Both the position numbers and the translations under genes were made by a program. From Bacteroides sp. M10 (GTDB lineage Bacteria > Bacteroidota > Bacteroidia > Bacteroidales > Bacteroidaceae): a stretch of 64,000 nucleotides of DNA. This document shows, piece by piece, positions 44,006 through 53,373 of the stretch. The notes below the pieces were generated by a model, which was not told where the DNA came from, ran no database searches, and saw only the letters and a list, made by a program, of their open reading frames with translations. The stretch's first letter is position 1. Each line of letters opens with the position of its first letter. Where the stretch lies: the NCBI RefSeq assembly GCF_014334015.1, contig NZ_CP060488.1, forward strand, positions 1,508,501 through 1,572,500, given 5' to 3'.

Positions 44006-44500
44006 TTGTACAAACCCTTCCAGTCGGTTCTGGAAGACAAGAACAAAAAGAAATTATTTCATCCCCGTGTGATATACACGGCCAATGTGTCAACCACCCA
44101 ACTCGCCAAAGAGATAGCCGCTTACTCGTCTCTCTCCACCGGTGATGTGAAGAATACAATCGATAATCTGGTGACAGTGGCTGCCCAGCATCTGCAAGCA
44201 TCGGAAAGTGTAATGCTCGACGGCTTCGGGACTTTCCGTATGGTGATGAAGTCCAACGGCAAAGGGGTGGAACTGCCGGAAAAAGTATCGGCTGCCCAGG
44301 CTTCCCTTACCGTCCGTTTCCTGCCCAACTATACCAAGAATCCCGACCGTACCACCGCTACCCGCTCTTTGGTGACAGGTGCTAAGTGCGTCCGTTTCGA
44401 CCTTGCCGATACTTCGGCTTCGGGTGGCGGAAATAGCGGTGAACCCGATGACGGTGGTGGTTCCGGCGGCAGTGGAGAAGCACCGGATCCGGCAGCATAG
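44006..44500 (+). CDS. HU-like DNA-binding protein (HU-HIG type), start uncertain
   Basis: 164 residues from TTG 44006. An HU fold covers about 25-115 (VSTTQLAKEIAAYSSLSTGDV; SVMLDGFGTFRMVM; TVRFLPNY). The C-terminal 25 residues are Gly/Ser/Asp-rich, as in other Bacteroides HU-like proteins. No ATG exists in this frame after the stop at 43961. An ATG at 43998 reads MQY and then falls one base out of frame. Either TTG is used, or one base was lost in codon 4 (family members commonly begin M-x-Y-Y-K). The domain is otherwise intact. It is followed by the amidase gene 84 bp downstream. Confidence 0.75.
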   Translation: MYKPFQSVLEDKNKKKLFHPRVIYTANVSTTQLAKEIAAYSSLSTGDVKNTIDNLVTVAAQHLQASESVMLDGFGTFRMVMKSNGKGVELPEKVSAAQASLTVRFLPNYTKNPDRTTATRSLVTGAKCVRFDLADTSASGGGNSGEPDDGGGSGGSGEAPDPAA

Positions 44501-44584
44501 CCTGTCTGTATGACGCAACACAAACACGAATGGCTGACTAAACGGAACTTTTTAACTAGGCTAGTAAACTAATTATCCACTAAC

Positions 44585-45112
44585 ATGCGAATTATTAATT
44601 TAATCGTGGTGCACTGCAGTGCCACGCGGGGGGATTGTACGCTCTCTCCGGAAGATTTGGACCGGTTGCACCGACGTCGGGGATTCAACGGAACAGGCTA
44701 TCACTACTACATCCGCAAGGATGGAACAGTGCACCTCACCCGCCCCATCGAACGTGTCGGAGCGCACGCAAAAGGTTTCAATGCTCATTCAATAGGTATC
44801 TGCTATGAGGGTGGTCTGGACTGCCGGGGACGCCCGGGAGATACCCGAACCTCGGCACAGCGGGCTACGCTCCGGCAACTCATCGGGCAACTACAGGAGA
44901 AATTCCCCGGCTGCCGGGTATGCGGACACCGGGATCTTTCACCGGACTTGAACGGAAACGGCGAGATAGAACCGGAAGAGTGGATTAAATCGTGCCCGTG
45001 TTTTGAGGTGGCAAAGGAATTCAAGGAACTTGAGGAGTTTGCTATCAAAACAGAAAACACGGAAGAACACAGAGTATCACAACACATTAAGGAACAGAAA
45101 GGAGGTAAATGA
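44585..45112 (+). CDS. N-acetylmuramoyl-L-alanine amidase with EF-hand-like loop
   Basis: 175 residues, amidase_2/PGRP fold. Zinc ligands expected at H10 (LIVVHCSATR), the H of VCGHRDLSPD and the Cys of WIKSCPCF; HYYIRKDGTVH and AHSIGICYEGG are family motifs. It cleaves the muramoyl-L-Ala bond of peptidoglycan. The insert DLNGNGEIEPEEW is a perfect 12-residue EF-hand loop (D1, N3, N5, G6, I8, E12), so calcium may shape the active site. No signal peptide, as in phage endolysins. Its stop overlaps the start of the smalltalk ORF. Confidence 0.9.
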   Translation: MRIINLIVVHCSATRGDCTLSPEDLDRLHRRRGFNGTGYHYYIRKDGTVHLTRPIERVGAHAKGFNAHSIGICYEGGLDCRGRPGDTRTSAQRATLRQLIGQLQEKFPGCRVCGHRDLSPDLNGNGEIEPEEWIKSCPCFEVAKEFKELEEFAIKTENTEEHRVSQHIKEQKGGK

Positions 45113-45213
45113 TGGCAATGAAGAAATCAGTTTGGGATATGATCCTTAAGGTGGTTATCGCAGTGGCTTCGGCTTTGGCTGGCGTTTTGGGCGCTAATGC
45201 GATGAATCTGTAA
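45109..45213 (+). CDS. 'Smalltalk' micro-protein
   Basis: 34 residues from ATG 45109 (ATGs at 45112 and 45118 also possible). It has a strong ribosome site, AAAGGAGGT, rare in this genus. The sequence is a short Lys-rich start followed by one hydrophobic segment (ILKVVIAVASALAGVLGANA). It matches the small Bacteroides family named smalltalk in public annotation, found next to amidase and HU-like genes. The single membrane-active helix resembles a phage holin or toxin peptide, which beside an amidase hints at a release or lysis pair; that is inference. Confidence 0.8.
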   Translation: MMAMKKSVWDMILKVVIAVASALAGVLGANAMNL

Positions 45214-45221
45214 TTAGTTGA

Positions 45222-45250
45222 ATTGTGGGACGTGCGCGCCGTCCTGCAAT
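45222..45250 (+). terminator. Hairpin after smalltalk
   Basis: ATTGTGGGACG (45222-45232) pairs with CGTCCTGCAAT (45240-45250), 11 pairs including two wobbles, followed by TTTGAT. Likely end of the amidase/smalltalk transcript. Confidence 0.55.
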
Positions 45251-45311
45251 TTTGATGGTTAGATAATTAATTGAACGATAGATAATTAGAAATATAAAAA
45301 TATTTATTAAA

Positions 45312-48300
45312 ATGCAGAAAACAATATATATACAGAAGATTTTTTTACTCATTGTAGTGACTTTCAGTTACTCAATTGCTATGGCGCAGCAGTTTAAGTC
45401 ACCGGATGTGATGCCGTCTTCTCCCCAAAGTCAGTTAATAGAAAATTTTTATGAGAAATATTTCAATAATGATATTTCAGCTCGTGGAGAAAAGACTATT
45501 GATATCAATTTATATGATATTGAAGTGAAAGGCCTCAATATTCCCATTAATATCTCATATAATACTTGTGGAGTCAAATATAAACAACCGTCTGGTGATG
45601 TCGGAGTGGGCTGGACATTATCCCCTGCCGCCAGAATATCTAGGACGATTATTGGCTATCCGGATGAAGCAATGAAAAGAGTGCCTACATTATTTGATGA
45701 TTTAAATAAATTGAATAATCATATTGATGTAGACAAATATCTGTCTGCTTTTTCGTCTGGAATAATGGGTAATGTCTCCTATTTCTCTGTCGCATCGTGG
45801 GACCAGGGATGTGATATTTTTACATTTAGTACATTAAGCGAGAGTGGTCATTTTGTTTTTCCAGATCCGTCTACATTGGATAAGGTTGAAATCCTGGAAA
45901 AGATAAATTGCCAAATTACTCCTATCTTAACAGGAGGATTGCTGACCGGGTTTCAAATTGTTGATGGACATGGTATTACTTATAATTATGGTGGTAATGC
46001 CAGCGAACATGTTCATGAGGACGCCTATCGAACGGATATTTCGTCGGGAACTACAGGATGGGCTCTGAAAAGTATTGTAACGGCGAAAAATGATACGGTT
46101 CGTTTTGACTATGTCGGATATACGAACCGTTCTATTACAGAGCCGGAATATAAGACGTTGACTGTAAATGATTCTTATGCTTACCGTATGTACGTACAAG
46201 ATGAAGGGGATGTCCGAGTACAACAAGAATATGAATTAAGCACTGCGCTGAACTTTAATATAACTTTACCCAACTATACAACTTTCTTATTGTCAGGGAT
46301 TGAGGCGAATGGAATAAAAGTGAATTTCTTGCGTGCGTCGGCAGATGGCATTTACTCCAACGCAGTAGATAGTATAACCGTTGTTGATAAGCAGTCTGGT
46401 GATATTATAAAACAAATCAACCTCTCATATTCCGGGATGAACAAACGACCGCATTTCTTTTTAGACAGGCTGGAAATGGATGGCCAAAAGTATTATTTGT
46501 CATATTATACACCTTCTGACTTAGGATTGGGTGAATATGATAATACGCATTATACATCTGATTTATGGGGATATTATTTGTATTCTTCCACATCGTTGGA
46601 TAAAGTGGATCTGCCTGTAATAAGCCGTGAATTTGTAGATGATAGTTTTGTGTTTCTTAAACCCATTCCTGGAGCAAGTTTGTACGATGATGTCATCAAG
46701 AAGTTATCCCAGATTATTCCAAATGTGAATTTCAAAAATGATTCGGATAACACAAAAGCACATCTTTTTTCTCTGAAGAAGATATATTTTCCTACCGGTG
46801 GGTCACAAGAATTCATATATGAACCCAATGAGTATTTATTGAATTCCGCTCGTGTGAAGGGGGCCGGTATCAGATTGAGTAATGTTAAAACTTATGATGA
46901 TAATGGCAATTTGCATGGGCAAAGGTATAAATATGGAGAAAATGAGGATGGAATTGGTGTTCCTAGTTTTCATTTGAGTTGTGAAACCTTTGCAGATGTG
47001 AAACAGAACAGAATACAATATAGTACATCTCCAGGGCTTTATGATTATGTCTCATTTTGCTCACGTATTTATTCTCCGGTGGCTTTTGGAGATGCTAACA
47101 TTAGTAGTAATTTTTTTGTAGAATATCCGCAAGTACATGTATATAGCAAACAGGAAAAGGGTGAAAATAAGATTTCGTATCTTTTTAACCTGCTTCAACC
47201 TCTTTACATAGATATGATGCCTGAAAATACTAATGAGAAATATGTAGGAAGCCCTGATTTACTGAATAACAGGGGATGGAAATCTTATATACACAGATAT
47301 CAATATGGAATAAAGACTAACATTGCATCATGCCGGTACTTTAATTCGGACGGACGTTTAGTTAAAAAGGAAGATTATACCTATTGTAGAAGCGCTGGTT
47401 TGGTTATGGACGGAGGAATTAAGATGGAGCAAGTTGTTATTCCTGTTTATCAGGATACGTATGATTTTGCTCATACGATCGAGCTTTCCAGGCCATCTCT
47501 TTTCAAATATATGACTTACTCGGTCATGTCTGGAAGGGATTTGTTGAGTAAGAAAGTCGTTAGTGAATATTTTGACGGGGGAACAGTTGTGTCAGAAGAA
47601 GGTTATGTCTATGATGATAAGAACCAGTTGATAAAAGTTATTCGTACCTCTCAAAATGGTGGTGGTGATTGTAGGATAAAGAATATAAAGTACCCCTATA
47701 ACTATACAGATGCCATAAGTAATCTTATGGTAGAAAGGAATATGCTCGATTATCCGGTTGAAACTATAACCGAATATAATGGTAAGGAAGTATATCGTGA
47801 ACAGATAAAATATGGGCTGTATCAAAATCTGCTATTACCTGCTTATGTTGATATATCTCACGATGGCCCCCTTGGGCTGAAAAGAGAAATGACTTATGTA
47901 TCGTATGATAAAAAAGGAAATATATTAGAATATGTTGATAAAAATAATAATCATACCTGCTATATATGGGGATATAATTATAAATATCTTATAGCGGAAA
48001 TACAAGGGGCGACATACGACTCTGTAAAAAGCGTTTTAGGTCATGAAAATAATGATTTATCCTATCTGCAAGGATATGGAGAATATCAATTAGAGCGTGA
48101 GCTAAATAAACTACGGATGGCTTTTAGAGGTAACCATCCGGTCTTTATTAAAACGTTTCTGTATAAACCGTACGTTGGGGTTACTTCAATAACTACTTCT
48201 GATGGCTTTACTACTAAATATGGCTATGATCAGTTTGGTCACCTTAAAGAATCTTATTTGGAAAGAAACGGAAGAAAACAATTAATTCAGGAATTTAAAT

Positions 48301-48317
48301 ACAATTATAAGCTATGA
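45312..48317 (+). CDS. RHS-family secreted partner protein
   Basis: 1001 residues with a signal peptide ending AMAQQF. The N-terminal region (DINLYDIEVKGLNIPINISYNTCGVKY and GVGWTLSPAARISRTI) resembles the SpvB/RHS shell start. YD-type motifs recur later (GYVYDDKNQLIKVI; MTYVSYDKKGNILEY; TTKYGYDQFGHLKES). It has no RHS core or toxin tip of its own. In Bacteroidetes such a protein pairs with a second RHS protein; here the stop overlaps the next start as ATGA, so both halves are probably coupled and may build one toxin shell. The gene is clearly more AT-rich than the housekeeping genes on both sides. Confidence 0.8.
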   Translation: MQKTIYIQKIFLLIVVTFSYSIAMAQQFKSPDVMPSSPQSQLIENFYEKYFNNDISARGEKTIDINLYDIEVKGLNIPINISYNTCGVKYKQPSGDVGVGWTLSPAARISRTIIGYPDEAMKRVPTLFDDLNKLNNHIDVDKYLSAFSSGIMGNVSYFSVASWDQGCDIFTFSTLSESGHFVFPDPSTLDKVEILEKINCQITPILTGGLLTGFQIVDGHGITYNYGGNASEHVHEDAYRTDISSGTTGWALKSIVTAKNDTVRFDYVGYTNRSITEPEYKTLTVNDSYAYRMYVQDEGDVRVQQEYELSTALNFNITLPNYTTFLLSGIEANGIKVNFLRASADGIYSNAVDSITVVDKQSGDIIKQINLSYSGMNKRPHFFLDRLEMDGQKYYLSYYTPSDLGLGEYDNTHYTSDLWGYYLYSSTSLDKVDLPVISREFVDDSFVFLKPIPGASLYDDVIKKLSQIIPNVNFKNDSDNTKAHLFSLKKIYFPTGGSQEFIYEPNEYLLNSARVKGAGIRLSNVKTYDDNGNLHGQRYKYGENEDGIGVPSFHLSCETFADVKQNRIQYSTSPGLYDYVSFCSRIYSPVAFGDANISSNFFVEYPQVHVYSKQEKGENKISYLFNLLQPLYIDMMPENTNEKYVGSPDLLNNRGWKSYIHRYQYGIKTNIASCRYFNSDGRLVKKEDYTYCRSAGLVMDGGIKMEQVVIPVYQDTYDFAHTIELSRPSLFKYMTYSVMSGRDLLSKKVVSEYFDGGTVVSEEGYVYDDKNQLIKVIRTSQNGGGDCRIKNIKYPYNYTDAISNLMVERNMLDYPVETITEYNGKEVYREQIKYGLYQNLLLPAYVDISHDGPLGLKREMTYVSYDKKGNILEYVDKNNNHTCYIWGYNYKYLIAEIQGATYDSVKSVLGHENNDLSYLQGYGEYQLERELNKLRMAFRGNHPVFIKTFLYKPYVGVTSITTSDGFTTKYGYDQFGHLKESYLERNGRKQLIQEFKYNYKL

Positions 48318-51300
48318 TAAAACAACTTCGGATCATAATATTATTAATATTGTTGGGTACAGGCACTTGTCTAACGGCACAAAATAATACTGTCACTCCT
48401 TTATTTGCGGGAAAAATAGGCTATCATCAATATTTTGGGAGTGATATTCTACTTAAAGACGTAGTTTCTCCTTCAGGGGGGAACGGGACTTATTCTATAT
48501 CGTGGGAATACCGGTATACTGATTCAAATGAATGGAGTGAGATTACCCGGCTTGCTCAATCTGACTATGAGGGGGGATGCTTGGTTTCATCCCAATACTT
48601 CAATACATACAGAGCGGAAGGGGTATATATCAGAAGAAAGGTTGTAAGTGGTACCTTGGTTGCATATTCTTCGGATATTAGAGTGAAAAGGCTCACAGAA
48701 CCTTTGTCTTTTACCAATAGAGGCGGGGAGGCTTATATTGATCTTACTAAGCATTGTCCTTCGCTGCCTGGTGATTTTATTTGTACAGAATTATGGCTTG
48801 GAGAAAATACATCTGATTGGTGTAGTTTCCTGTATACCGGATGGGAAAACACGGATCATCCTGCTACTGTAAAAATAGAAGTTATGAGAAGTTTTGTAGA
48901 TCACCGTAGCGGGCAGATTGAACTTCTGTATCGTGGATTTTCACGTAATAGCAATTTTTCTGTAGACATGAGTAACTACCAGAAGTATAAAGTTACCGTA
49001 AAAGTAGAACAGAACTGGAACTCTTTTGATGACGTATTCTTGTTTATTTCCTCTATGCATGAAGAACCGATTAATTCAGGTGAGACTTCTCGTGGCATTT
49101 GGGTCGAGAATGACGGGACTAGGGATGATTTGTTCAGATGGTGGCAATACAGTCATGACCAGATACATTGGGTAGATGTCTTTGATGTACCGGATTTGAG
49201 AACAGTATATCAGCCGGGTCCGCTGTATCAAACCACTTATTTCAGAATGATGGCTAATGACGGAGTTGATGTATATACTTCGAATATTGTGTCTATAAAG
49301 GTGCGTGAGAAATTGAACCTTTCGTCAAAGAATTACATACATACGCGTACTTATACTACTCCGGATGGGATGGAATTCAGGGATGATGTTGAATATTTTG
49401 ACGGTTTGGGGCGTTCCATTGAAAATGCCAAAGTGAAGCATAGTGTTGATGATACGGATCTGTTGTCAATTACAGAGTATGATAAGATGGGACGTTTATT
49501 TAGAGAATGGTTGCCTGGGGTATCGGAACCCGGCAATTGTGGTGCATTTGTCGAAGTGGAAGAGTTGAAGAATAGTTCTGTTTTGTCTAATGGAAACGAT
49601 GTTATGCCTTATACAAAAACGTTATATGAAAATTCGGCTATAGGGAAAGTGGAGAGCCGATATGGTCCGGGTATGGAATGGCATAATCGGGGAAAAGGGG
49701 TTAATAGCAGATATTTAACAAATGTATCCAAAGATACTACCTTGTTGGACTTGTGCGATTCATTGGTGTGCTTGCGTTATACCGTGCCGACTGATAGAAC
49801 ACGACTTTTTGTTAGTTGTGCAGGAACCTATGCTTCCGGGGAACTATATGTCGTAAAAGAGGTTGATGAAGACAATCATGTAAGGTATGAATTTACGGAT
49901 AAAGAAGGAAGGATCGTGCTGATTCGCAGTATAAATGGTAATGAAGGAATGGATGACACATACTATATATATGATATATTCGGAAATTTACGGGTTGTTC
50001 TTCCTCCGATGTGTTCTGCCAATTTTTGTTCAGGTTCTCTTACGGATAGTGCTTCTGTTTTATCCGATTATGCTTTCTTGTATAAGTACGATACCCGTAA
50101 CCGTTGTATTGGGAAAAAACAGCCTGGTTGCGAGTGGGTAGAATTAGTGTATGATCGTTGCGACCGATTGATTTTTACTCAAAATGGAAAAGAACGGGCA
50201 AATAATGAATGGGCTTTTCATTTGGAAGATTTGTCGGGGCGCTCTGTGTTGACCGGTGTTTACCGCGGTACGCCTGATTTTCAGAATTGTGCTTCAGAGG
50301 ATATTTATGCTGAATTTACTTCAAATACTGATTTGCCTTGCTATGGATATACTATTTATGGATTGCAGAATCATTATTTGGACATACAACAGGTTTATTT
50401 TTATGATACTTATGAATATCAGAACTTATTGCCGGATTCTTTGTCTTCACTATGGTATGTATTTGATAATAATTACGGGGAACGCTATGAGAATAGCCAG
50501 AGTTCACCTCATTGCAAAGAACAACTAACAGGAAGTATCGTTCGAATATTGGGAACGGAAGAATACCAGTATGCCAGTTATTATTATGATTATTATCATA
50601 ATCTGATTCAGGAACGTAAGACGACATCGGGTGGAAATAAGAAAGTAAATAAATCGCTTTTTAATTTTCTCAAGCAGCCTGTGAGTGTCCGCTCGGAATA
50701 CGAAGGAGGAGTTTTAAATAAATTGTATAGTTATGATCGTGCAGGAAGGCTGATTCACGAAAGACATTGTGTCGTAGATAAGGATACTGTTGATCTGTTG
50801 TATGGTTATGACAAGTTAGGAAGGCTAAAAAGACTGGAACGTATTCATGGAAAAGATTCGGTAATTACAGAAAATGCCTATAATATACGTAGCTGGCTGA
50901 CCGGTATTGATAGTAATGCAGGGTTTGGAGAGCAATTGCATTATGTGGACGGATTGGGCGATCCCTGTTATAATGGAAATATTAGTAGTATGACATGGGA
51001 GGCTGATGGTATGAAAAGAGGTTATAAATTTATGTATGATGACAGAAGCCGCCTGCTTCGTGCTGTATATGGTGAAGGTGAAGGTTTGAATGTCAATCAG
51101 GATCGTTTTAATGAAGAGATAACCGGGTATGATAAAAATGGGAATATCCTTGGTATTAAAAGATGCGGAAAGAGATCAGAGGATGAATATGGCTTAATAG
51201 ATAACCTTGTCATGAGTTATAATGGAAATCAATTGAAGGCTGTATCTGATAGTGTAACAGGTTCTGCCCATGCTGATAGTTTTGAATTTAAAGATGGAGC

Positions 51301-52534
51301 AGATCTGCCGGTCGAATGCTATTATGACTCAAACGGAAATTTAATACAAGATTTAAACAAAAAGATTTCTGAAATTCAGTATAATTGTTTAAATTTACCC
51401 AGCCGTATAGAGTTTGAGGATGGAGGTGTTATTTCCTATCTTTATGATGCCAAAGGAACAAAGTTCCGAACAACGCACATAATAGTCGGAAAGACCACGA
51501 CTATTGATTACTTTGACGATGCGATCTATGAAAATGGTGTACTCACTACTTTGTTGACGGAGTTGGGATATATTTCCCTTGTTGATGGCAAGTATCATTA
51601 TTACTTGAAAGATCACCAGGGTAATAATCGTGTGGTTGTGGGACAGAATGGCAGTGTGGAGGAGGTGAATCATTATTATCCTTTTGGTGGTACATTTGCT
51701 TCGACTTCATCTGTTCAACCTTACAAGTACAACGGTAAGGAACTGGATAGACAAGGTGGTCTTGACTGGTATGATTATGGGGCGAGACATTATGATGCGG
51801 TGTTGGGAAGATGGCATGTGGTGGATCCATTAAGTGAAAAATTCTACAATTGGAGTTCCTATACATATTGTTTGAATAATCCGATACGAAAAATAGATCC
51901 TACAGGTATGGTTCCAAGAGATTATAGAATCGATACTAATGGTAATATTAGGCCGGTTAATAAACCTGATGCCAAACCAGATCGATTGATTGGAACAAAT
52001 CAATCAACAGGGAAAGACGAAAATATAACAGTGAGTGATAAAAATATCCTTCCAGTTTTAGCAGGAAAAAGTAATATTGAAAATAAGGCTGTTCCTTTGG
52101 AAGGGAAAATAATAAGAAGAGTGAGTAAAGGTGAATATAGTGTTGAAGTTGTTCCTACAATGAGGCAAGGACATGTAGCAATAACACGTTCGAAAGTAGA
52201 TGCAAAGAATTTGTTTGTTTTTGCATCAAAAACGTCTAATGTTGAATGGAGTTTGTCGCACTATAAAAATGGAAATTCTGTTGTCGGTACTCTTCATCAG
52301 AATAGTCAAGCGCCTAGTTTCTCTGTTTTAGGGGAAGATTACAAACTTGAAAATCAAGTATACGATGCTCATAGCCATACAGGTACGAATCCTAATGTGG
52401 ACTTTGTTCCATCGGCACCTGATATTAATGCTGCAAGAAGTTTAATAATGGCGACACCAAATGCTAAAGTTTATATATATGCACCTTGGAAGCCTGGTAA
52501 CCAATGGATAAATTTAAAAAGTTATGCGAAATAG
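48314..52534 (+). CDS. RHS-repeat polymorphic toxin with JAMM-like C-terminal tip
   Basis: 1406 residues; signal peptide ends CLTAQ. PKD/Ig-like domains to about residue 335, then a DUF6443-like start of the RHS region (TRTYTTPDGMEFRDDVEYFDGLGRSIE), YD repeats, and the RHS-associated core at about 1100-1200 (YLKDHQGNNRVVVG, YNGKELDRQGGLDWYDYGARHYD, GRWHVVDPLSEKF, NNPIRKIDPTGM). The variable tip of about 200 residues follows the PTG boundary. It contains DAHSHTG and, after an H-S-H-x10-S-x2-D spacing, VPSAPD: the zinc site of JAB/JAMM deubiquitinase-type peptidases, as in Toxin-JAB1. The next gene overlaps its end and is the candidate immunity gene. Confidence 0.85.
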   Translation: MIKQLRIIILLILLGTGTCLTAQNNTVTPLFAGKIGYHQYFGSDILLKDVVSPSGGNGTYSISWEYRYTDSNEWSEITRLAQSDYEGGCLVSSQYFNTYRAEGVYIRRKVVSGTLVAYSSDIRVKRLTEPLSFTNRGGEAYIDLTKHCPSLPGDFICTELWLGENTSDWCSFLYTGWENTDHPATVKIEVMRSFVDHRSGQIELLYRGFSRNSNFSVDMSNYQKYKVTVKVEQNWNSFDDVFLFISSMHEEPINSGETSRGIWVENDGTRDDLFRWWQYSHDQIHWVDVFDVPDLRTVYQPGPLYQTTYFRMMANDGVDVYTSNIVSIKVREKLNLSSKNYIHTRTYTTPDGMEFRDDVEYFDGLGRSIENAKVKHSVDDTDLLSITEYDKMGRLFREWLPGVSEPGNCGAFVEVEELKNSSVLSNGNDVMPYTKTLYENSAIGKVESRYGPGMEWHNRGKGVNSRYLTNVSKDTTLLDLCDSLVCLRYTVPTDRTRLFVSCAGTYASGELYVVKEVDEDNHVRYEFTDKEGRIVLIRSINGNEGMDDTYYIYDIFGNLRVVLPPMCSANFCSGSLTDSASVLSDYAFLYKYDTRNRCIGKKQPGCEWVELVYDRCDRLIFTQNGKERANNEWAFHLEDLSGRSVLTGVYRGTPDFQNCASEDIYAEFTSNTDLPCYGYTIYGLQNHYLDIQQVYFYDTYEYQNLLPDSLSSLWYVFDNNYGERYENSQSSPHCKEQLTGSIVRILGTEEYQYASYYYDYYHNLIQERKTTSGGNKKVNKSLFNFLKQPVSVRSEYEGGVLNKLYSYDRAGRLIHERHCVVDKDTVDLLYGYDKLGRLKRLERIHGKDSVITENAYNIRSWLTGIDSNAGFGEQLHYVDGLGDPCYNGNISSMTWEADGMKRGYKFMYDDRSRLLRAVYGEGEGLNVNQDRFNEEITGYDKNGNILGIKRCGKRSEDEYGLIDNLVMSYNGNQLKAVSDSVTGSAHADSFEFKDGADLPVECYYDSNGNLIQDLNKKISEIQYNCLNLPSRIEFEDGGVISYLYDAKGTKFRTTHIIVGKTTTIDYFDDAIYENGVLTTLLTELGYISLVDGKYHYYLKDHQGNNRVVVGQNGSVEEVNHYYPFGGTFASTSSVQPYKYNGKELDRQGGLDWYDYGARHYDAVLGRWHVVDPLSEKFYNWSSYTYCLNNPIRKIDPTGMVPRDYRIDTNGNIRPVNKPDAKPDRLIGTNQSTGKDENITVSDKNILPVLAGKSNIENKAVPLEGKIIRRVSKGEYSVEVVPTMRQGHVAITRSKVDAKNLFVFASKTSNVEWSLSHYKNGNSVVGTLHQNSQAPSFSVLGEDYKLENQVYDAHSHTGTNPNVDFVPSAPDINAARSLIMATPNAKVYIYAPWKPGNQWINLKSYAK

Positions 52535-53249
52535 AAAAGTAGCTTGTTTGTTAATCCTGTTGTTTTTTTCAATTATATATGGAATTAAACTAATAGTTGA
52601 TGCAAAATCTCATCCTAAAATAGTTTTCACTGATTTACCTGGATTAATTCGTAATGGCTATGATTTTGTGGACGACAATCATATTTTCCCTAAATTATGT
52701 ATGTTATTAAATGATTCTTTGTTACTTAAAAAAGGTAGCGTGAAAATGGCGGTATTTACTAATGTTAATTTGTCAGATAGTACAATCGGCTGGTGTTTGT
52801 TGGGTTATAACGATGAAGCTGAACTGTTAAGAGAAACTGATCGGTATTTTTTTAATATTGATCTGTATGAAGGGGGGCATATAAAAGTACAAAATATCCC
52901 TACTCAATTATCTGATATTCGCGGTTTAGCTGTAGATTATATTTTTTATCCTGATAGTGCAAGTAGAAAACGTATTTTTACTAGGCGTAATATCAATCAG
53001 GGAGAAGAATTAGAAGTATCAGGTGCCGGAGTGTATATGAGAGTAGATATAAAAGATAATAATGGTTTCTCGATTTCTGATTGGCGAGTCTTTTATAATT
53101 GCTTGCATGAGTTAATAAAATTATTCGAAGATGAAAGAAATAAAATATCGTTGAAAGTATGGGATAAGGACTATGATTCGCTTTCGTTTCAGGAAAAGGA
53201 AAAAATTATTGATTTAGCTGGTTATCGTATTAATATAGAATTTAAATAG
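52524..53249 (+). CDS. Candidate immunity protein for the RHS-JAMM toxin
   Basis: 241 residues. One N-terminal membrane helix (ACLLILLFFSIIYGIKLIV, 8-26), then a soluble domain with no recognised motif. Start ATG overlaps the last 11 bp of the toxin gene, the usual place for an immunity gene in polymorphic toxin loci. Strong AT bias like the toxin tip. A membrane-anchored inhibitor facing the periplasm would fit a toxin entering from outside. Function is inferred from position only. Confidence 0.6.
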   Translation: MRNRKVACLLILLFFSIIYGIKLIVDAKSHPKIVFTDLPGLIRNGYDFVDDNHIFPKLCMLLNDSLLLKKGSVKMAVFTNVNLSDSTIGWCLLGYNDEAELLRETDRYFFNIDLYEGGHIKVQNIPTQLSDIRGLAVDYIFYPDSASRKRIFTRRNINQGEELEVSGAGVYMRVDIKDNNGFSISDWRVFYNCLHELIKLFEDERNKISLKVWDKDYDSLSFQEKEKIIDLAGYRINIEFK

Positions 53250-53373
53250 TTTTTATGGAGATACAAATATCTTTTACTTAACATATTAAGTAGGCTATTA
53301 TAGAGGGATATAAATCTAATAGCTTCCCTGACACAATGAATGAATTTTATTTGTTAAGGTCGCTTCTTTTTAA

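Noticed and set aside
41522..45213. Complete prophage
   Set aside because: There is a repressor and an amidase but no integrase, terminase, capsid or tail genes; a phage-derived cassette is the most that can be said.
45312..52534. Type VI secretion RHS effector locus
   Set aside because: Both RHS proteins carry Sec signal peptides and no T6SS structural gene or PAAR/VgrG domain is seen in the window.
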